64,000 bases of DNA from Kitasatospora sp. MMS16-BH015 (GTDB taxonomy: Bacteria; Actinomycetota; Actinomycetes; Streptomycetales; Streptomycetaceae). Both the position numbers and the translations under genes were made by a program. The stretch lies in contig NZ_CP025394.1 of NCBI RefSeq assembly GCF_002943525.1, forward strand, positions 3,286,001 through 3,350,000, written 5' to 3'. Under the pieces are notes generated by a model that saw only the letters and a list, made by a program, of their open reading frames with translations, made no database searches and was not told where the DNA came from. The stretch's first letter is position 1. Every line of letters starts with the position of its first letter. Below, piece by piece: positions 45,722 through 54,996 of this stretch.

Positions 45722-46861
45722 TCAGGCGCTGAACAGCCACTCCGCCTTGAGCTCGGCGTACCCCGGCTTGATCACGTCGTTGATCATCGCCAGCCGCTCG
45801 TCGAAGGGCAGGAAGGCCGACTTCATCGCATTGACGGTGAACCACTCCATGTCACCGAGCGTGTAGCCGAAGGCGTCCACCAGGTGGCCGAACTCCTGGC
45901 TCATGCTGGTGCCGCTCATCAGCCGGTTGTCGGTGTTGACGGTGACTCGGAACTTCAGCCGGCTGAGCAGCCCGATCGGGTGCTCGGCGTACGAACTCGC
46001 CGCCGCCGTCTGGAGGTTGGAGGTCGGGCACATCTCCAGCGGGACGCGCTTGTCGCGCACGTACGCGGCGAGGCGGCCGAGCTCCACGCTGCCGTCCTCG
46101 TTGACGGTGATGTCGTCGATGATCCGGACGCCGTGGCCGAGGCGGTCGGCGCCGCAGCACTGCAGCGCCTCCCAGATCGAGGGCAGCCCGAACGCCTCGC
46201 CGGCGTGGATGGTGAAGTGGTTGTTCTCGCCCTTGAGGTAGTCGAAGGCGCCCTGGTGGCGGGTCGGCGGGTGGCCCGCCTCGGCACCGGCGATGTCGAA
46301 CCCGACCACGCCCGCGTCGCGGTAGCGGTTGGCCAGCTCGGCGATCTCCTGCGAGCGGGCGGCGTGCCGCATCGCGGTCAGCAGGGTGCCGACCCGGATC
46401 CGGTGACCCTTGGCCCGGGCGTTCGCCTCACCGAGGCGGAAGCCCTCGTTGACGGCCTCGACCACCTGGTCGAGGCTCAGGCCGGCCTCCAGGTGCTGCT
46501 CCGGCGCGTACCGCACCTCGGCGTAGACCACGCCGTCGGCGGCCAGGTCCTCGGCGCAGTCGGCGGCCACCTTCACCAGGGCGTCGCGGGTCTGCATCAC
46601 GGCGCAGGTGTGCGCGAAGGTCTCCAGGTACCGCACCAGCGAACCGGAGTCCGCCGCCTCGCGGAACCAGATCCCGAGCTCCTTGGGATCCGTGGTCGGA
46701 AGCCCCTCGTACCCGCAGGCCGCAGCCAGCTCGACGATGGTCTCGGGGCGCAGCCCGCCGTCCAGGTGGTCGTGCAGCAGCACCTTCGGCGCACGGGCGA
46801 TCTGGTCGGGCGTGGGAATGCGGGGGCCTGTGGTGCCCGCAGTGGCAGTCTGCTTCTCCAT
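45722..46861 (-). CDS. add: Adenosine deaminase
   Basis: A 379-aa zinc hydrolase that converts (deoxy)adenosine to (deoxy)inosine. The metal-binding HDHLDG near 32, TIHAGEAF, the catalytic HGVRIIDD region, CPTSNLQT and [12 protein letters not shown] are all present. ATG 46861 is 6 bases after a TATGCT box on the minus strand, so the transcript is probably leaderless. The inosine product feeds PunA. Confidence 0.96.
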   Translation of the reverse strand: MEKQTATAGTTGPRIPTPDQIARAPKVLLHDHLDGGLRPETIVELAAACGYEGLPTTDPKELGIWFREAADSGSLVRYLETFAHTCAVMQTRDALVKVAADCAEDLAADGVVYAEVRYAPEQHLEAGLSLDQVVEAVNEGFRLGEANARAKGHRIRVGTLLTAMRHAARSQEIAELANRYRDAGVVGFDIAGAEAGHPPTRHQGAFDYLKGENNHFTIHAGEAFGLPSIWEALQCCGADRLGHGVRIIDDITVNEDGSVELGRLAAYVRDKRVPLEMCPTSNLQTAAASSYAEHPIGLLSRLKFRVTVNTDNRLMSGTSMSQEFGHLVDAFGYTLGDMEWFTVNAMKSAFLPFDERLAMINDVIKPGYAELKAEWLFSA

Positions 46862-46876
46862 TGCCGGAGCATAGCC

Positions 46877-46888
46877 CTACGCGCGTAG
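46877..46888 (-). promoter_or_regulatory. Nucleoside-regulon operator and promoter of add
   Basis: A perfect CTACGCGCGTAG three bases before the -10 box TATGCT (46873-46868 on the minus strand). An extra half-site CTACGCG follows at 46894-46900. The spacing to the start codon is nearly identical to that of deoC. Confidence 0.82.
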
Positions 46889-47052
46889 ATTTACTACGCG
46901 GATCCCCCCGCCTTCGTCAGAACACCCCCCACCCGGCCCAACGCCCGAGGTCAGGAGCAGCCGGCGGACGAGAGCCCGGGATCCCGTGGCCGGCGTGGAC
47001 CGGGAGTGCCGTCACCGGCCTGGCCAGGGGTCGGCGCCGCGTGGCCGCCTGG

Positions 47053-48027
47053 CTAGTCGTGGTCGATCAGGCGGCCGCGGCGGGCCAGGACGAAATCGCG
47101 GAAGGCGGCGGCCGGTGGGGTGAGGGGGCGGGCGGTGACCCAGGTGAGGGCGATGGTGCGGCGAGTGCGGGGGGCGGTGACTTCGAGGTCGACGACGCCG
47201 GGGCGGGGGGCGAGGGCGGGCGGGAGGAGGGCCACCCCGAGGCCGGCGGCGACCAGGCCGCGGAGGGTCTCGGCCTCCTCGCCCTCGAAGGCGATCCGCG
47301 GGGTGAAGCCGGCCTCGGCGCAGAACTGGTCGGTGATGGCCCGCAGGCCGTACCCGCGCTCCACCGCGACGAACGGCTCCTCCGCCACCTCGGCGAGCCG
47401 GATCCGGCGGCGGCCGGCCAACCGGTGGTCGACTGGTACGTTCAAGTAGAGCCTTTGTTCGTCGAGTTGACGTGTCGTCAGGTCAGGGTCGTCCGGGAGC
47501 GGGGAGACCAGGCAGAGGTCGAGCTCGCCCGCGCGCAGACGCTCCAGCATCGCCCCCACGTAGTCCTGGACGAGCTGGAACCGCACCTTGGGATGCCCCG
47601 CCGCGCGGAAGCCGCGCAGCAGCGCCGGCACCGCGTCCGTCCCCAGGGTGTGGAGGAAGCCGAAGGCCACCCGGCCGGCCGCCGGATCGGCCTCGGCTCG
47701 GGCGACCTCGGCGCCGCGCTCCAGCTCGGCCAGCGCCCGCTCGGCGCTGCCGAGCAGCAGCCGGCCGGCCCTGGTCAGCCGGACGGTACGGCCCTCGCGG
47801 GCGAGCAGCCGGACGCCGAGCTCGGCTTCGAGCCGGGCCACCGCGCGGGAGAGGGTGGGCTGCGGCATGCCGAGCAGCTGGGCCGCCTGCGTCACGTGCT
47901 CCAACCGCCCCACCGCCGCGAACTGGGCCACCAGCGGGGCGAGTAGGCCCGCCGCACCGGCGGGGCCGAGCTCCGCAGCGGGCGCGGACAGGACGGGCGG
48001 GGGCGGCGAGCTGCTCTCATGCGTCAT
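47053..48027 (-). CDS. LysR-family transcriptional regulator
   Basis: A 324-aa LysR regulator. The N-terminal helix-turn-helix is VGRLEHVTQAAQLLGMPQPT then LSRAVARLEAELGVRLLARE. The C-terminal effector domain begins VAFGFLHTLGTDAVP. It is divergent from an MFS transporter with a short shared promoter region, so it probably controls that transporter. ATG 48027 starts with MTHESSSPPPP. The ligand is unknown. Confidence 0.92.
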   Translation of the reverse strand: MTHESSSPPPPVLSAPAAELGPAGAAGLLAPLVAQFAAVGRLEHVTQAAQLLGMPQPTLSRAVARLEAELGVRLLAREGRTVRLTRAGRLLLGSAERALAELERGAEVARAEADPAAGRVAFGFLHTLGTDAVPALLRGFRAAGHPKVRFQLVQDYVGAMLERLRAGELDLCLVSPLPDDPDLTTRQLDEQRLYLNVPVDHRLAGRRRIRLAEVAEEPFVAVERGYGLRAITDQFCAEAGFTPRIAFEGEEAETLRGLVAAGLGVALLPPALAPRPGVVDLEVTAPRTRRTIALTWVTARPLTPPAAAFRDFVLARRGRLIDHD

Positions 48028-48053
48028 GGTATTGATTATGAGAGATCCATGTA

Positions 48054-48084
48054 TTGGACGCATGAAGCGGCACGGTCCTACGGT
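48054..48084 (+). promoter_or_regulatory. Promoter of the MFS gene
   Basis: TTGGAC (48054-48059) and TACGGT (48079-48084) are separated by 19 bp, and ATG 48091 lies 6 bases after the -10 box, indicating a leaderless transcript. The region ATTGATTATGAGAGATCCAT upstream has the T-N11-A form of LysR sites. Confidence 0.55.
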
Positions 48085-48090
48085 CGATCC

Positions 48091-49416
48091 ATGCCGCCTG
48101 CCAGAGCCACGACCACGGACCCAGCCACCACGGACCCAGCCACCACCGCGACCCCGAGCGCCGTCGAGAACGACGAGAAGGACCTGCGGCACCGACCGGG
48201 CAGCCGGGGCTTCCGGCGGGCCAACCTCGCGCTGTTCGCCGCCGGGGTGGCCACCTTCGTGCTGCTGTACTCCACCCAGGGGCTGCTGCCGGTGCTCTCC
48301 GGGAGTCTGGATCTGACGCCGGGGCAGGCGAGTTGGACGGCCTCGGCGGCCACCCTCGGGCTGGCACTGGGGCTGCTGCCGGCCAGTGCGCTCTCCGACC
48401 GGTACGGGCGGACGGCCGTCATGACGGCCTCGATGCTGGCCGCCTCCGCGCTGGCGCTGGCCCTGCCGTTCGCCGGCGGGCTCGGGCCGCTGGTGGTGCT
48501 GCGGATGCTCCAGGGCGCGGCGCTGGCCGGGCTGCCGGCCACCGCGATGGCCTACCTGGCCGAGGAGATCCACCCGAGTGCGCTGGCCTCGGCGATGGGG
48601 CTGTACGTCGCGGGCAACAGCATCGGCGGCATGGGCGGCCGGCTGGTCTCCGGCTGGGTCGCGGCGGCCTGGGGCTGGCGCTGGGGGCTGGCCGCCTCGG
48701 CCGCGCTCGCGCTGCTCGCCGCCCTGGCCTTCCGGCTGCTGATCCCGGCCGCCCGGCACTTCACCCGGGCCCCGGTGGACGCCCGGGCGCTGGGCCGCAC
48801 CGTCGCCGCCCACCTGCGCAACCCGCTGCTGCTGCGGCTGTACGCGCTCGGCGCGCTCTTCATGGCGGTGTTCGGCGCCGTCTACAACACCATCGGCTAC
48901 CGGCTGATCGCGGCACCCTTCCACCTGCCCGAGTCGGTGGCGGCCTCCATCTTCGTGGTCTACCTGGTCGGCACCGCCTCCTCCGCGAGCGCCGGGCGGC
49001 TCACCGCGCGGCTCGGCCGCCGGGGCACGCTGTACGTGGCGATCGGCGTCACCGCGGCCGGGCTGCTGGTCTCGCTGGCGGGTTCACTGACCGCCGCCCT
49101 GCTCGGCCTGGTGCTGATCACGGCCGGCTTCTTCGCCGGGCACGCGACCGCCTCGGCCGCCGTCGGCCGCACCGCGACCCACGGCCGCGCCCAGGCCAGC
49201 GCGCTCTACCTGATCGCCTACTACCTGGGCAACAGCCTCGGTGGCACCCTGGGCGCCGACGCGTACCACGCCACCGGCTGGCCCGGCTCGGCCGGCGTGG
49301 GCCTGGCCGCGATGCTGCTGGCGACCGCCGTCACCCTGTACGCGACCCGGCAGGCCGTCCGGGCCCGCCGCACCGGCCTGGGGCGAGTGGCTCCGAACCC
49401 TGGGACACTTGCGTGA
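48091..49416 (+). CDS. MFS transporter
   Basis: A 441-aa major facilitator with twelve probable transmembrane helices after a 45-residue soluble N-terminus rich in Thr/Pro/Asp (ATTTDPATTDPATT). Motif A-like LSDRYGRTAVM lies between helices 2 and 3, and there are conserved glycines in VAGNSIGGMGGRLVSGW. It resembles YnfM/inner membrane sugar or drug exporters (LLYSTQGLLPVLS). Divergent LysR gene suggests substrate-induced expression. Confidence 0.9.
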   Translation: MPPARATTTDPATTDPATTATPSAVENDEKDLRHRPGSRGFRRANLALFAAGVATFVLLYSTQGLLPVLSGSLDLTPGQASWTASAATLGLALGLLPASALSDRYGRTAVMTASMLAASALALALPFAGGLGPLVVLRMLQGAALAGLPATAMAYLAEEIHPSALASAMGLYVAGNSIGGMGGRLVSGWVAAAWGWRWGLAASAALALLAALAFRLLIPAARHFTRAPVDARALGRTVAAHLRNPLLLRLYALGALFMAVFGAVYNTIGYRLIAAPFHLPESVAASIFVVYLVGTASSASAGRLTARLGRRGTLYVAIGVTAAGLLVSLAGSLTAALLGLVLITAGFFAGHATASAAVGRTATHGRAQASALYLIAYYLGNSLGGTLGADAYHATGWPGSAGVGLAAMLLATAVTLYATRQAVRARRTGLGRVAPNPGTLA

Positions 49417-49632
49417 GTGACAGAGTGTGGCTGGCGGCGGGCAGGGCGAAGCACCGGGGCCGACCTGCCGCCTGAGCGGTGGGTCGCCGTGGTGGCCGAG
49501 GGGTTCGGTTGCTACATTGCGCAACTGTGCAACCCCAGGGGTGCCTCGGCGCGTCTGGTGAGGGGAGCGCTTCGGCGCCCACTGCTGGACACCCCGCGCC
49601 GGTCCGCCGGCCCGAGCCTCGAAGGTACGAGT

Positions 49633-51342
49633 ATGACCGAGCCCAGGAGCAGGTCCAACGGGGCCTCCACCGCGACGGCCGAGGCCCGGACGCCCGGAGC
49701 GGCAGCCGGGCGGGCCAGCCGCCGGAAGAAGCCCACCCGCAAGAAACGGGTGCTGCGGATCGCGGCCCTCACGGCCTCGGGCCTGGTGCTGGTCACCGCG
49801 GGCACCGGCGCCTGGCTCTACAACCACTTGAGCGGCAACCTGACCAGCGTCTCGCTCAAGTCCGGCGGCCAGAACGTGGGCGGCACCGAGAAGCCGGACG
49901 CCTTCGGCCGCACCCCGATCAACATCCTGCTGATAGGCACCGACGCGCGCAGCAACGCCGAGGACTGCCAGCTCGGCGGGGCCTGCAACGGCGGCACGGT
50001 GGGCACCACGGGGTACGGCAACGCCGATGTGGAGATGGTGGTGCACATCGCCGCCGACCGCTCCAACGCGACGGTGCTCAGCATCCCCCGCGACACCATG
50101 GTCAACGTGCCGGCCTGCTCCGACGAGAAGACCAAGACCAAGACCGCCGGCTACTTCGGCATGGTCAACAGCGCGCTGAACTACGGGCCGGCCTGCCAGG
50201 TCGCGACCATCCACAAGCTCACCGGCATCCCGATCGACCACTTCTCGATGATCGACTTCTCCGGCGTGGTCAAGATGTCCGACGCGGTGGGCGGCGTGCA
50301 GGTCTGCGTCAACGCCGACGTGTACGACACGTACTCGCACCTCAAGCTGAAGGCCGGCCAGCACACCCTCAAGGGCGAGGCCGCCCTGATGTTCGTCCGC
50401 TCCCGGCACGGCTTCGGCGACGGCGGCGACCTGAGCCGCACCTACGCCCAGCACCTCTACCTGGGCGCGCTGATGCGCAGCATGAAGAGCGCGGGCACCC
50501 TCACCAACCCGGTGGCCATGTACTCGCTGGGCGACGCCGCGACCAAGGCGCTGACCGTGGACGACGACCTCGGCAGCGTGGCCAAGCTGGCCGGGCTGGC
50601 CACGGACCTGGACAAGGTGCCGACCAGCCGGATCTCCCTGATGACCATGCAGACGGCCGCGGACCCGAGCAACAAGGACCGCCTGGTGCCCGCCGCCAGC
50701 TCGGGCCAGCTGTTCGCGGCCCTTGCCAACGACCAGTCGCTGACCGGCGGCGCGCCCGCCCCGGCCGCCTCCGACGCACCGGCCGCCCCCTCCGGCGCAG
50801 CCGCCCCGCAGCCGGCGCCGAGCGCGCCGCCCGTCCGGCAGGCCGCACCGAAGACCCCCGTCCGGGTCGAGAACGACGGCGGGGTCACCGGCCGGGCCGG
50901 CACCGTGACGCAGGGGCTCACCGCCCAGGGCTACACCGCAAGCGTGGTCAGCGCCAAGCCGCCGACCACCGAGCACACCAGCACGCTGACCTACGGCCCC
51001 GGCCTCAAGGCCGAGGCCGAGCAGACCGCAGCCACGCTCGGCCTGCCCGCCTCCCACCTGCGCGAGGGCAGCGGCAGCCGCCTGACCCTGGTGATCGGCA
51101 CCGACTGGGGCGGCGAGACCACCTTCACCGGGGCCGCGGGCGGCGCCACCGGCGGCGGGGCGAGCACCCCCACGGCCGTGGACACCAAGCAGGCGCTCGC
51201 CGACACCCACGTCGAGACCGCCGACCAGGGCAACGGCTGCGCCCAGGTGAGCACCTACAAGACGGTGGAGCTCAACGGGGTGTCGATGACGCCCAGCCAG
51301 GCGTACGAGAAGGCCACCGACGTCCCGGACTCCGCCCCCTGA
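49633..51342 (+). CDS. LytR-CpsA-Psr (LCP) family protein
   Basis: A 569-aa membrane protein. After a basic cytoplasmic part (RKKPTRKKRVLR) there is one helix (IAALTASGLVLVTAGTGAWL), then the LCP domain with INILLIGTDAR, VLSIPRDTMVNVP, YTY-like segments and MFVRSRHGFGDGGDLSRTYA. An Ala/Pro linker and a LytR_C domain (VRVENDGGVTGRAGTVTQGL to LTLVIGTDWGGETTF) follow. LCP enzymes attach wall polymers such as teichoic acid or arabinogalactan to peptidoglycan. ATG 49633 chosen from its position after a run of intergenic sequence. The C-terminus overlaps the opposite-strand fragment. Confidence 0.93.
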   Translation: MTEPRSRSNGASTATAEARTPGAAAGRASRRKKPTRKKRVLRIAALTASGLVLVTAGTGAWLYNHLSGNLTSVSLKSGGQNVGGTEKPDAFGRTPINILLIGTDARSNAEDCQLGGACNGGTVGTTGYGNADVEMVVHIAADRSNATVLSIPRDTMVNVPACSDEKTKTKTAGYFGMVNSALNYGPACQVATIHKLTGIPIDHFSMIDFSGVVKMSDAVGGVQVCVNADVYDTYSHLKLKAGQHTLKGEAALMFVRSRHGFGDGGDLSRTYAQHLYLGALMRSMKSAGTLTNPVAMYSLGDAATKALTVDDDLGSVAKLAGLATDLDKVPTSRISLMTMQTAADPSNKDRLVPAASSGQLFAALANDQSLTGGAPAPAASDAPAAPSGAAAPQPAPSAPPVRQAAPKTPVRVENDGGVTGRAGTVTQGLTAQGYTASVVSAKPPTTEHTSTLTYGPGLKAEAEQTAATLGLPASHLREGSGSRLTLVIGTDWGGETTFTGAAGGATGGGASTPTAVDTKQALADTHVETADQGNGCAQVSTYKTVELNGVSMTPSQAYEKATDVPDSAP

Positions 51343-51583
51343 CCAGGCGCAGCACCAGGGCGTACCCGGCCAGCACTGGCAGCAGGCCCAGGTAGAACAC
51401 CGGCGGCGGGGCGGCGAAGCCGAGCGCCGCGCCCGCCGGGCTCAGCGGCAGCAGCAGGCCGACGGCGCAGAGCCCGAGGTTGGCCGGCCGCACCGACCGG
51501 GGTGCGGCCGGGCCCGCCGGGAGCCCGGCCCGTTCGGCCTCCTCGGGGAGCGGCCGGGCCGCTGCCTCAGCCGGTACGGACAC
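51272..51583 (-). pseudogene. Fragment resembling the C-terminus of a P-type cation ATPase
   Basis: A 103-aa frame with two hydrophobic segments, LGLCAVGLLLPLSPAGAALG and VFYLGLLPVLAGYALVLRLV, resembling the last two helices of MgtA-type P-type ATPases. No catalytic DKTGT domain exists in the region. Its GTG overlaps the end of the ArsR gene by 17 bp and its 3' end overlaps the LCP gene by 71 bp. This points to a decayed metal-transport gene next to its regulator. It might instead be a short hypothetical membrane protein. Confidence 0.45.
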
Positions 51584-51902
51584 GGCCGTCGCCCACGCCC
51601 TCTTCCGGCCGGCCCAGGATCAGCCGGACGACGGCGACCAGCACCGGGTCGTCGACGAAGTACACCTGCCGCCGCCCCTCGCGGCGGGCCCGCACCACCC
51701 CGCCCAGCTTCAGCTTCGCCAGGTGCTGACTGACCATCGGCAGACTCGCCCCCACCCGCTCGGCCAGCCCGGTCACGTCGCTCTCCCCCTGCGACAGCGC
51801 CCAGACGATGTGCAGCCGGGCCGGAGCAGCCAGCAACCCGAGGGCAGCCGTCGCCTCGGCCAGCGCCCCCGGCGAGGGATCCCCGGCCGAACTGCGGTGC
51901 AC
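51567..51902 (-). CDS. ArsR-family transcriptional regulator
   Basis: A 111-aa winged-helix regulator: AAPARLHIVWALSQGESDVT, GLAERVGASLPMVSQHLAKL, VVRARREGRRQVYFVDDPVL. The classical metal-binding CxC of helix 3 is absent, so the ligand may be different, or a site elsewhere. The GTG at 51902 has AGGAGG 6 bases upstream. Immediately followed by the ATPase-like fragment, which would have been its target. Confidence 0.9.
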   Translation of the reverse strand: MHRSSAGDPSPGALAEATAALGLLAAPARLHIVWALSQGESDVTGLAERVGASLPMVSQHLAKLKLGGVVRARREGRRQVYFVDDPVLVAVVRLILGRPEEGVGDGRVRTG

Positions 51903-52007
51903 CTGTGCCTCCTGCGGATGAAAATAGCTGTGGGCCCCCCAGCCTACGGACCCGAAACCCCTGCCTGAACCGCCCACCGGGCCCACAGCTGTCACTGGGC
52001 TCCGGCC

Positions 52008-52364
52008 ATGACCACAGATCCGGCCGCATACGCCCGACTGCTCGCCATCACGGATCGACTGCCGCCCGCCCCCGGGCTCGGAACGCCCGAGATCGCCGAC
52101 GGCCTGATCACTCTGGCACTGGCACCGGACGAGGACCACGAGCAGACCGTCCGGCTGCTCGCGCACTGTCTGAACGACCAACTGCCGAACACCCACCCGG
52201 GTCACGCCGCCCGCACCGGCGCCTGCCTGGAGAGCGCCGGCCTCGGCCGCCTGCGCCGCCCCGACCTCGTGGTCTTCGCAACGGCGACGCTCCCGGTCGA
52301 GGAGCCCACCGTGCTGCCCCACGAGGTACTGAGTCACAACTGCCGGACGGCGCGACGCTGGTAG
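52008..52364 (+). pseudogene. Truncated Uma2-like (DUF820) protein
   Basis: A 118-aa frame that begins like Uma2 restriction-endonuclease-fold proteins (MTTDPAAYARLLAITDRLPP) and contains LRRPDLVVFATATLP, which matches the conserved PD segment. Family members are usually about 190 aa and continue with a conserved E...K region; here the frame ends NCRTARRW instead. The 3' end overlaps the opposite-strand gene by 31 bp. It appears truncated, probably a remnant. Confidence 0.5.
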
Positions 52365-52798
52365 TCGCGGATACGGCGGAGGGCGGCGGTGAAGTCGGCC
52401 TCCAAGGCGGGGGTGCCGTCGCTGCGCAGGCCGGGGAGGTAGCGGGGGCGGCGGTGGCCCTCGATGTGGACCACGGCCACCTGGTAGGTGGAGGCCTTGG
52501 CGGTGCGTTCCTGGGCCTCGACCATGCCGGTGCGGGCCCAGGGGACGAAGCTGCGGCGGAAGAGGCTGCGCAGGTGGAGGCCCTCGGGGGTGAGGCGGGT
52601 GGTGCCGTACATGATGGTGATGCCGTAGAGCACGGCGGGCAGCCAGATCACTGCGGCCAGCACGCCCGCCTGCCAGGCGAGCAGCGCCGGGCCGCCGCAG
52701 ACCACGGCAGTGGCGAGGGCGAGCGGGATCATCGTGCGGCGCCGCGTGCGCGCCGACAGCGCAATGCGTACCTCTTGCGGCCTGGGTGTCTCGTCCAC
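52334..52798 (-). CDS. PH-domain membrane protein
   Basis: A 154-aa protein with a short basic N-terminus, two transmembrane helices (IPLALATAVVCGGPALLAWQ, VLAAVIWLPAVLYGITIMYG) and a PH-like domain (TRLTPEGLHLRSLFRRSFVP then KASTYQVAVVHIEGHRRPRY). Common in streptomycetes, function unknown. GTG start at 52798. Confidence 0.8.
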   Translation of the reverse strand: MDETPRPQEVRIALSARTRRRTMIPLALATAVVCGGPALLAWQAGVLAAVIWLPAVLYGITIMYGTTRLTPEGLHLRSLFRRSFVPWARTGMVEAQERTAKASTYQVAVVHIEGHRRPRYLPGLRSDGTPALEADFTAALRRIRDYQRRAVRQL

Positions 52799-52882
52799 CC
52801 CGCGATGTTAGGGGCGGGATCGAGCCACCGACAGGGCCCGCGTTACGGTCTTCCGGACATGATCGGACGGGGGGAGCGAAAC

Positions 52883-53608
52883 ATGCGGTGGACGAGACAG
52901 CCGGCGGCCGTCTGGTGGCGGCTGCTGCTGGTGCAGGCGGTGTTCGGCGGGGTCGCCATGGTGGTCGGCTGGGGGCAGCTGCCACTGGCCGTGCTGACAG
53001 GCGGCCCGGCCGTGGGGGCGGCGGGGGTGGTGCTCCTGCTGGCGACCCTGCTGCTGACCGCCTGGTGCTGGCACGCGAAGCTCAACGTGTTGGCGGGGGC
53101 GCGGGGGTTCGGGGCGGTGCTGCGGGCCGATCCGGGGCGGCTCGGGCCGCTCTGGTGCTGGCTGCTGGTGCTGGACGTGGAGAACCTGCTCCGGCTGCTG
53201 CTCGCGGTCGATGTCCACACCTACGCCGAGCTGGTCTTCTCCCCCGGGATGACGCTCTTCAGGCTGGCCGGGATCGTGCTCCTGGTGGTCTCCGCGCTGC
53301 TGCCGATGACCACCGTGCTGGAAGGCCGTGGCCCGACCCGGGCCTGGCGCCTGGCCTGCGGCAACTGGCGCACCGCCCTGCAGCTGGTGGCCCTGGTCGT
53401 CTCCCAGCAGGTGGCGCTCTTCGTGCAGGGCCGGCTGGCGATCCAGGCCCTCCGCCCGAATTCGCAGGCCGCCTCCGGGGTCTTCGTCTTCGAGGCCGAG
53501 TCGTACCTGCTCGGCACGCTGTCCTCGGTGCTGTACGCGGTACTGCTGTACTCCGTGTACCGGTCGGCGCGTCCGGCCCGTGCGGTGCTCGGGCCGGACG
53601 CGGTCTGA
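52883..53608 (+). CDS. Integral membrane protein
   Basis: A 241-aa protein with about five or six hydrophobic segments (LLLVQAVFGGVAMVVGWGQL, AAGVVLLLATLLLTAWCWHA, LFRLAGIVLLVVSALLPMTT, TALQLVALVVSQQVALFVQG, LLGTLSSVLYAVLLYSVYRS). No family recognised. ATG 52883 is chosen with GGGGGAG upstream; ATG 52859 in the same frame is also possible. It ends 7 bp before the deoA stop codon (converging). Confidence 0.75.
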   Translation: MRWTRQPAAVWWRLLLVQAVFGGVAMVVGWGQLPLAVLTGGPAVGAAGVVLLLATLLLTAWCWHAKLNVLAGARGFGAVLRADPGRLGPLWCWLLVLDVENLLRLLLAVDVHTYAELVFSPGMTLFRLAGIVLLVVSALLPMTTVLEGRGPTRAWRLACGNWRTALQLVALVVSQQVALFVQGRLAIQALRPNSQAASGVFVFEAESYLLGTLSSVLYAVLLYSVYRSARPARAVLGPDAV

Positions 53609-53615
53609 CCGGGGG

Positions 53616-54893
53616 TCAGGCGATGCGGTCGAGCACCAGCGGGGTCGGGGTGAAGGCGGTGCCCTCGGGGGCGACGGTGTAGGCGCCGGAGAGGGCCTCG
53701 ATCGCGTAGTCGTAGCGCTCGGGGGTGTCGGTGTGCAGGGTCAGCAGGGGCTGGCCCGCGACGACGGTGTCGCCGGGCTTGGCGTGCAGCTCGACGCCGG
53801 CGCCGGCCTGCACCGGGTCCTCCTTGCGGGCGCGGCCGGCGCCCAGGCGCCAGGCGCAGACGCCGACGCCGTAGGCGTCCAGCGAGGTGAGCACGCCGGA
53901 GGCGGGGGCGGTGATCACGTGCTGCTCGCGGGCGACCGGCAGCGGGGCGTCCACGTCGCCGCCCTGGGCGGAGATCATCCGGCGCCAGTGGTCCATCGCG
54001 GAGCCGTCGCGCAGCGCGTCGGCCGGGTCCTTGCCGTGCACCCCGGCGGCGGTGAGCATCTCGCGGGCCAGTGCGAGGGTCAGCTCGACCACGTCGGCGG
54101 GGCCGCCACCGGCCAGCACCTCGACCGACTCGCGGACCTCCAGGGCGTTACCGGCCGTCAGGCCCAGCGGGGTCGACATGTCGGTGAGCAGGGCGACGGT
54201 GTTGACCCCGGCGGCCTTGCCCAGGCCGACCATGGTGCGGGCCAGCTCCTGGGCGTCGCCGAGGTTCTTCATGAAGGCGCCGGAGCCGACCTTCACGTCG
54301 AGGACGAGCGCGCCGGTGCCCTCGGCGATCTTCTTGGACATGATCGAGGAGGCGATCAGCGGGATCGCCTCCACCGTGCCGGTGACGTCGCGCAGGGCGT
54401 AGAGCTTCTTGTCGGCGGGGGCCAAGCCGTCGCCCGCCGCGCAGATCACGGCGCCGGTGCCGTGCAGCACCGACATCATCTCCTCGTTGGAGAGCAGCGC
54501 CCGCCAGCCGGGGATGGACTCCAGCTTGTCCAGGGTGCCGCCGGTGTGGCCGAGGCCCCGGCCGGAGAGCTGCGGCACGGCGGCGCCGCAGGCGGCGACC
54601 AGCGGGGCGAGCGGCAGGGTGATCTTGTCGCCGACGCCGCCGGTGGAGTGCTTGTCGGAGGTCGGCACGCCGAGCGCGGAGAAGTCCATCCGGACGCCGG
54701 AGCGGATCATCGCCTCGGTCCAGCGGCTGATCTCCCGCAGGTTCATGCCGTTCAGCAGGATGGCCATGGCCAGGGCGGACATCTGCTCGTCCGCGACCTC
54801 GCCCCGGGTGTAGGCGTCGATCACCCAGTCGATCTGAGCGTCGGTCAGCTCGCCCCGGTCGCGCTTGGTGCGGATGACGGAGATGGCGTCCAT
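53616..54893 (-). CDS. deoA: Thymidine phosphorylase
   Basis: A 425-aa pyrimidine nucleoside phosphorylase that releases base and (deoxy)ribose-1-P from thymidine or uridine. Signatures: DKHSTGGVGDKITLPLAPLV (phosphate loop), GRGLGHTGGTLDKLESIPGW, SSIMSKKIAEG, VKVGSGAFMK. ATG 54893 with CTGGAG upstream. An operator and a hairpin lie in its upstream region, so it is transcribed from its own regulated promoter after cdd. Confidence 0.96.
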   Translation of the reverse strand: MDAISVIRTKRDRGELTDAQIDWVIDAYTRGEVADEQMSALAMAILLNGMNLREISRWTEAMIRSGVRMDFSALGVPTSDKHSTGGVGDKITLPLAPLVAACGAAVPQLSGRGLGHTGGTLDKLESIPGWRALLSNEEMMSVLHGTGAVICAAGDGLAPADKKLYALRDVTGTVEAIPLIASSIMSKKIAEGTGALVLDVKVGSGAFMKNLGDAQELARTMVGLGKAAGVNTVALLTDMSTPLGLTAGNALEVRESVEVLAGGGPADVVELTLALAREMLTAAGVHGKDPADALRDGSAMDHWRRMISAQGGDVDAPLPVAREQHVITAPASGVLTSLDAYGVGVCAWRLGAGRARKEDPVQAGAGVELHAKPGDTVVAGQPLLTLHTDTPERYDYAIEALSGAYTVAPEGTAFTPTPLVLDRIA

Positions 54894-54921
54894 GTCGTGC
54901 TCCAGAGGGGTGAAATGCGAA

Positions 54922-54955
54922 GAGTGCCGCGAGATGTACTGATCTCACGACACTC
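54922..54955 (-). other. Hairpin in the deoA 5' region
   Basis: On the minus strand GAGTGTCGTGAGAT and ATCTCGCGGCACTC form a 14-bp stem with two G-U pairs and a 6-nt loop. It begins immediately after the operator and ends 29 bases before the deoA ATG. It could be an mRNA structure or part of a larger operator. Confidence 0.7.
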
Positions 54956-54966
54956 TACGCGCGTAA
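54955..54966 (-). promoter_or_regulatory. Nucleoside-regulon operator and promoter of deoA
   Basis: CTACGCGCGTAA, one mismatch to the palindrome. On the minus strand TAGAGT overlaps its end and is a good -10 box. Located between cdd and deoA. Confidence 0.78.
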
Positions 54967-54996
54967 CAGAGTTGAAGACTAGAGCCACTCGGGCAA

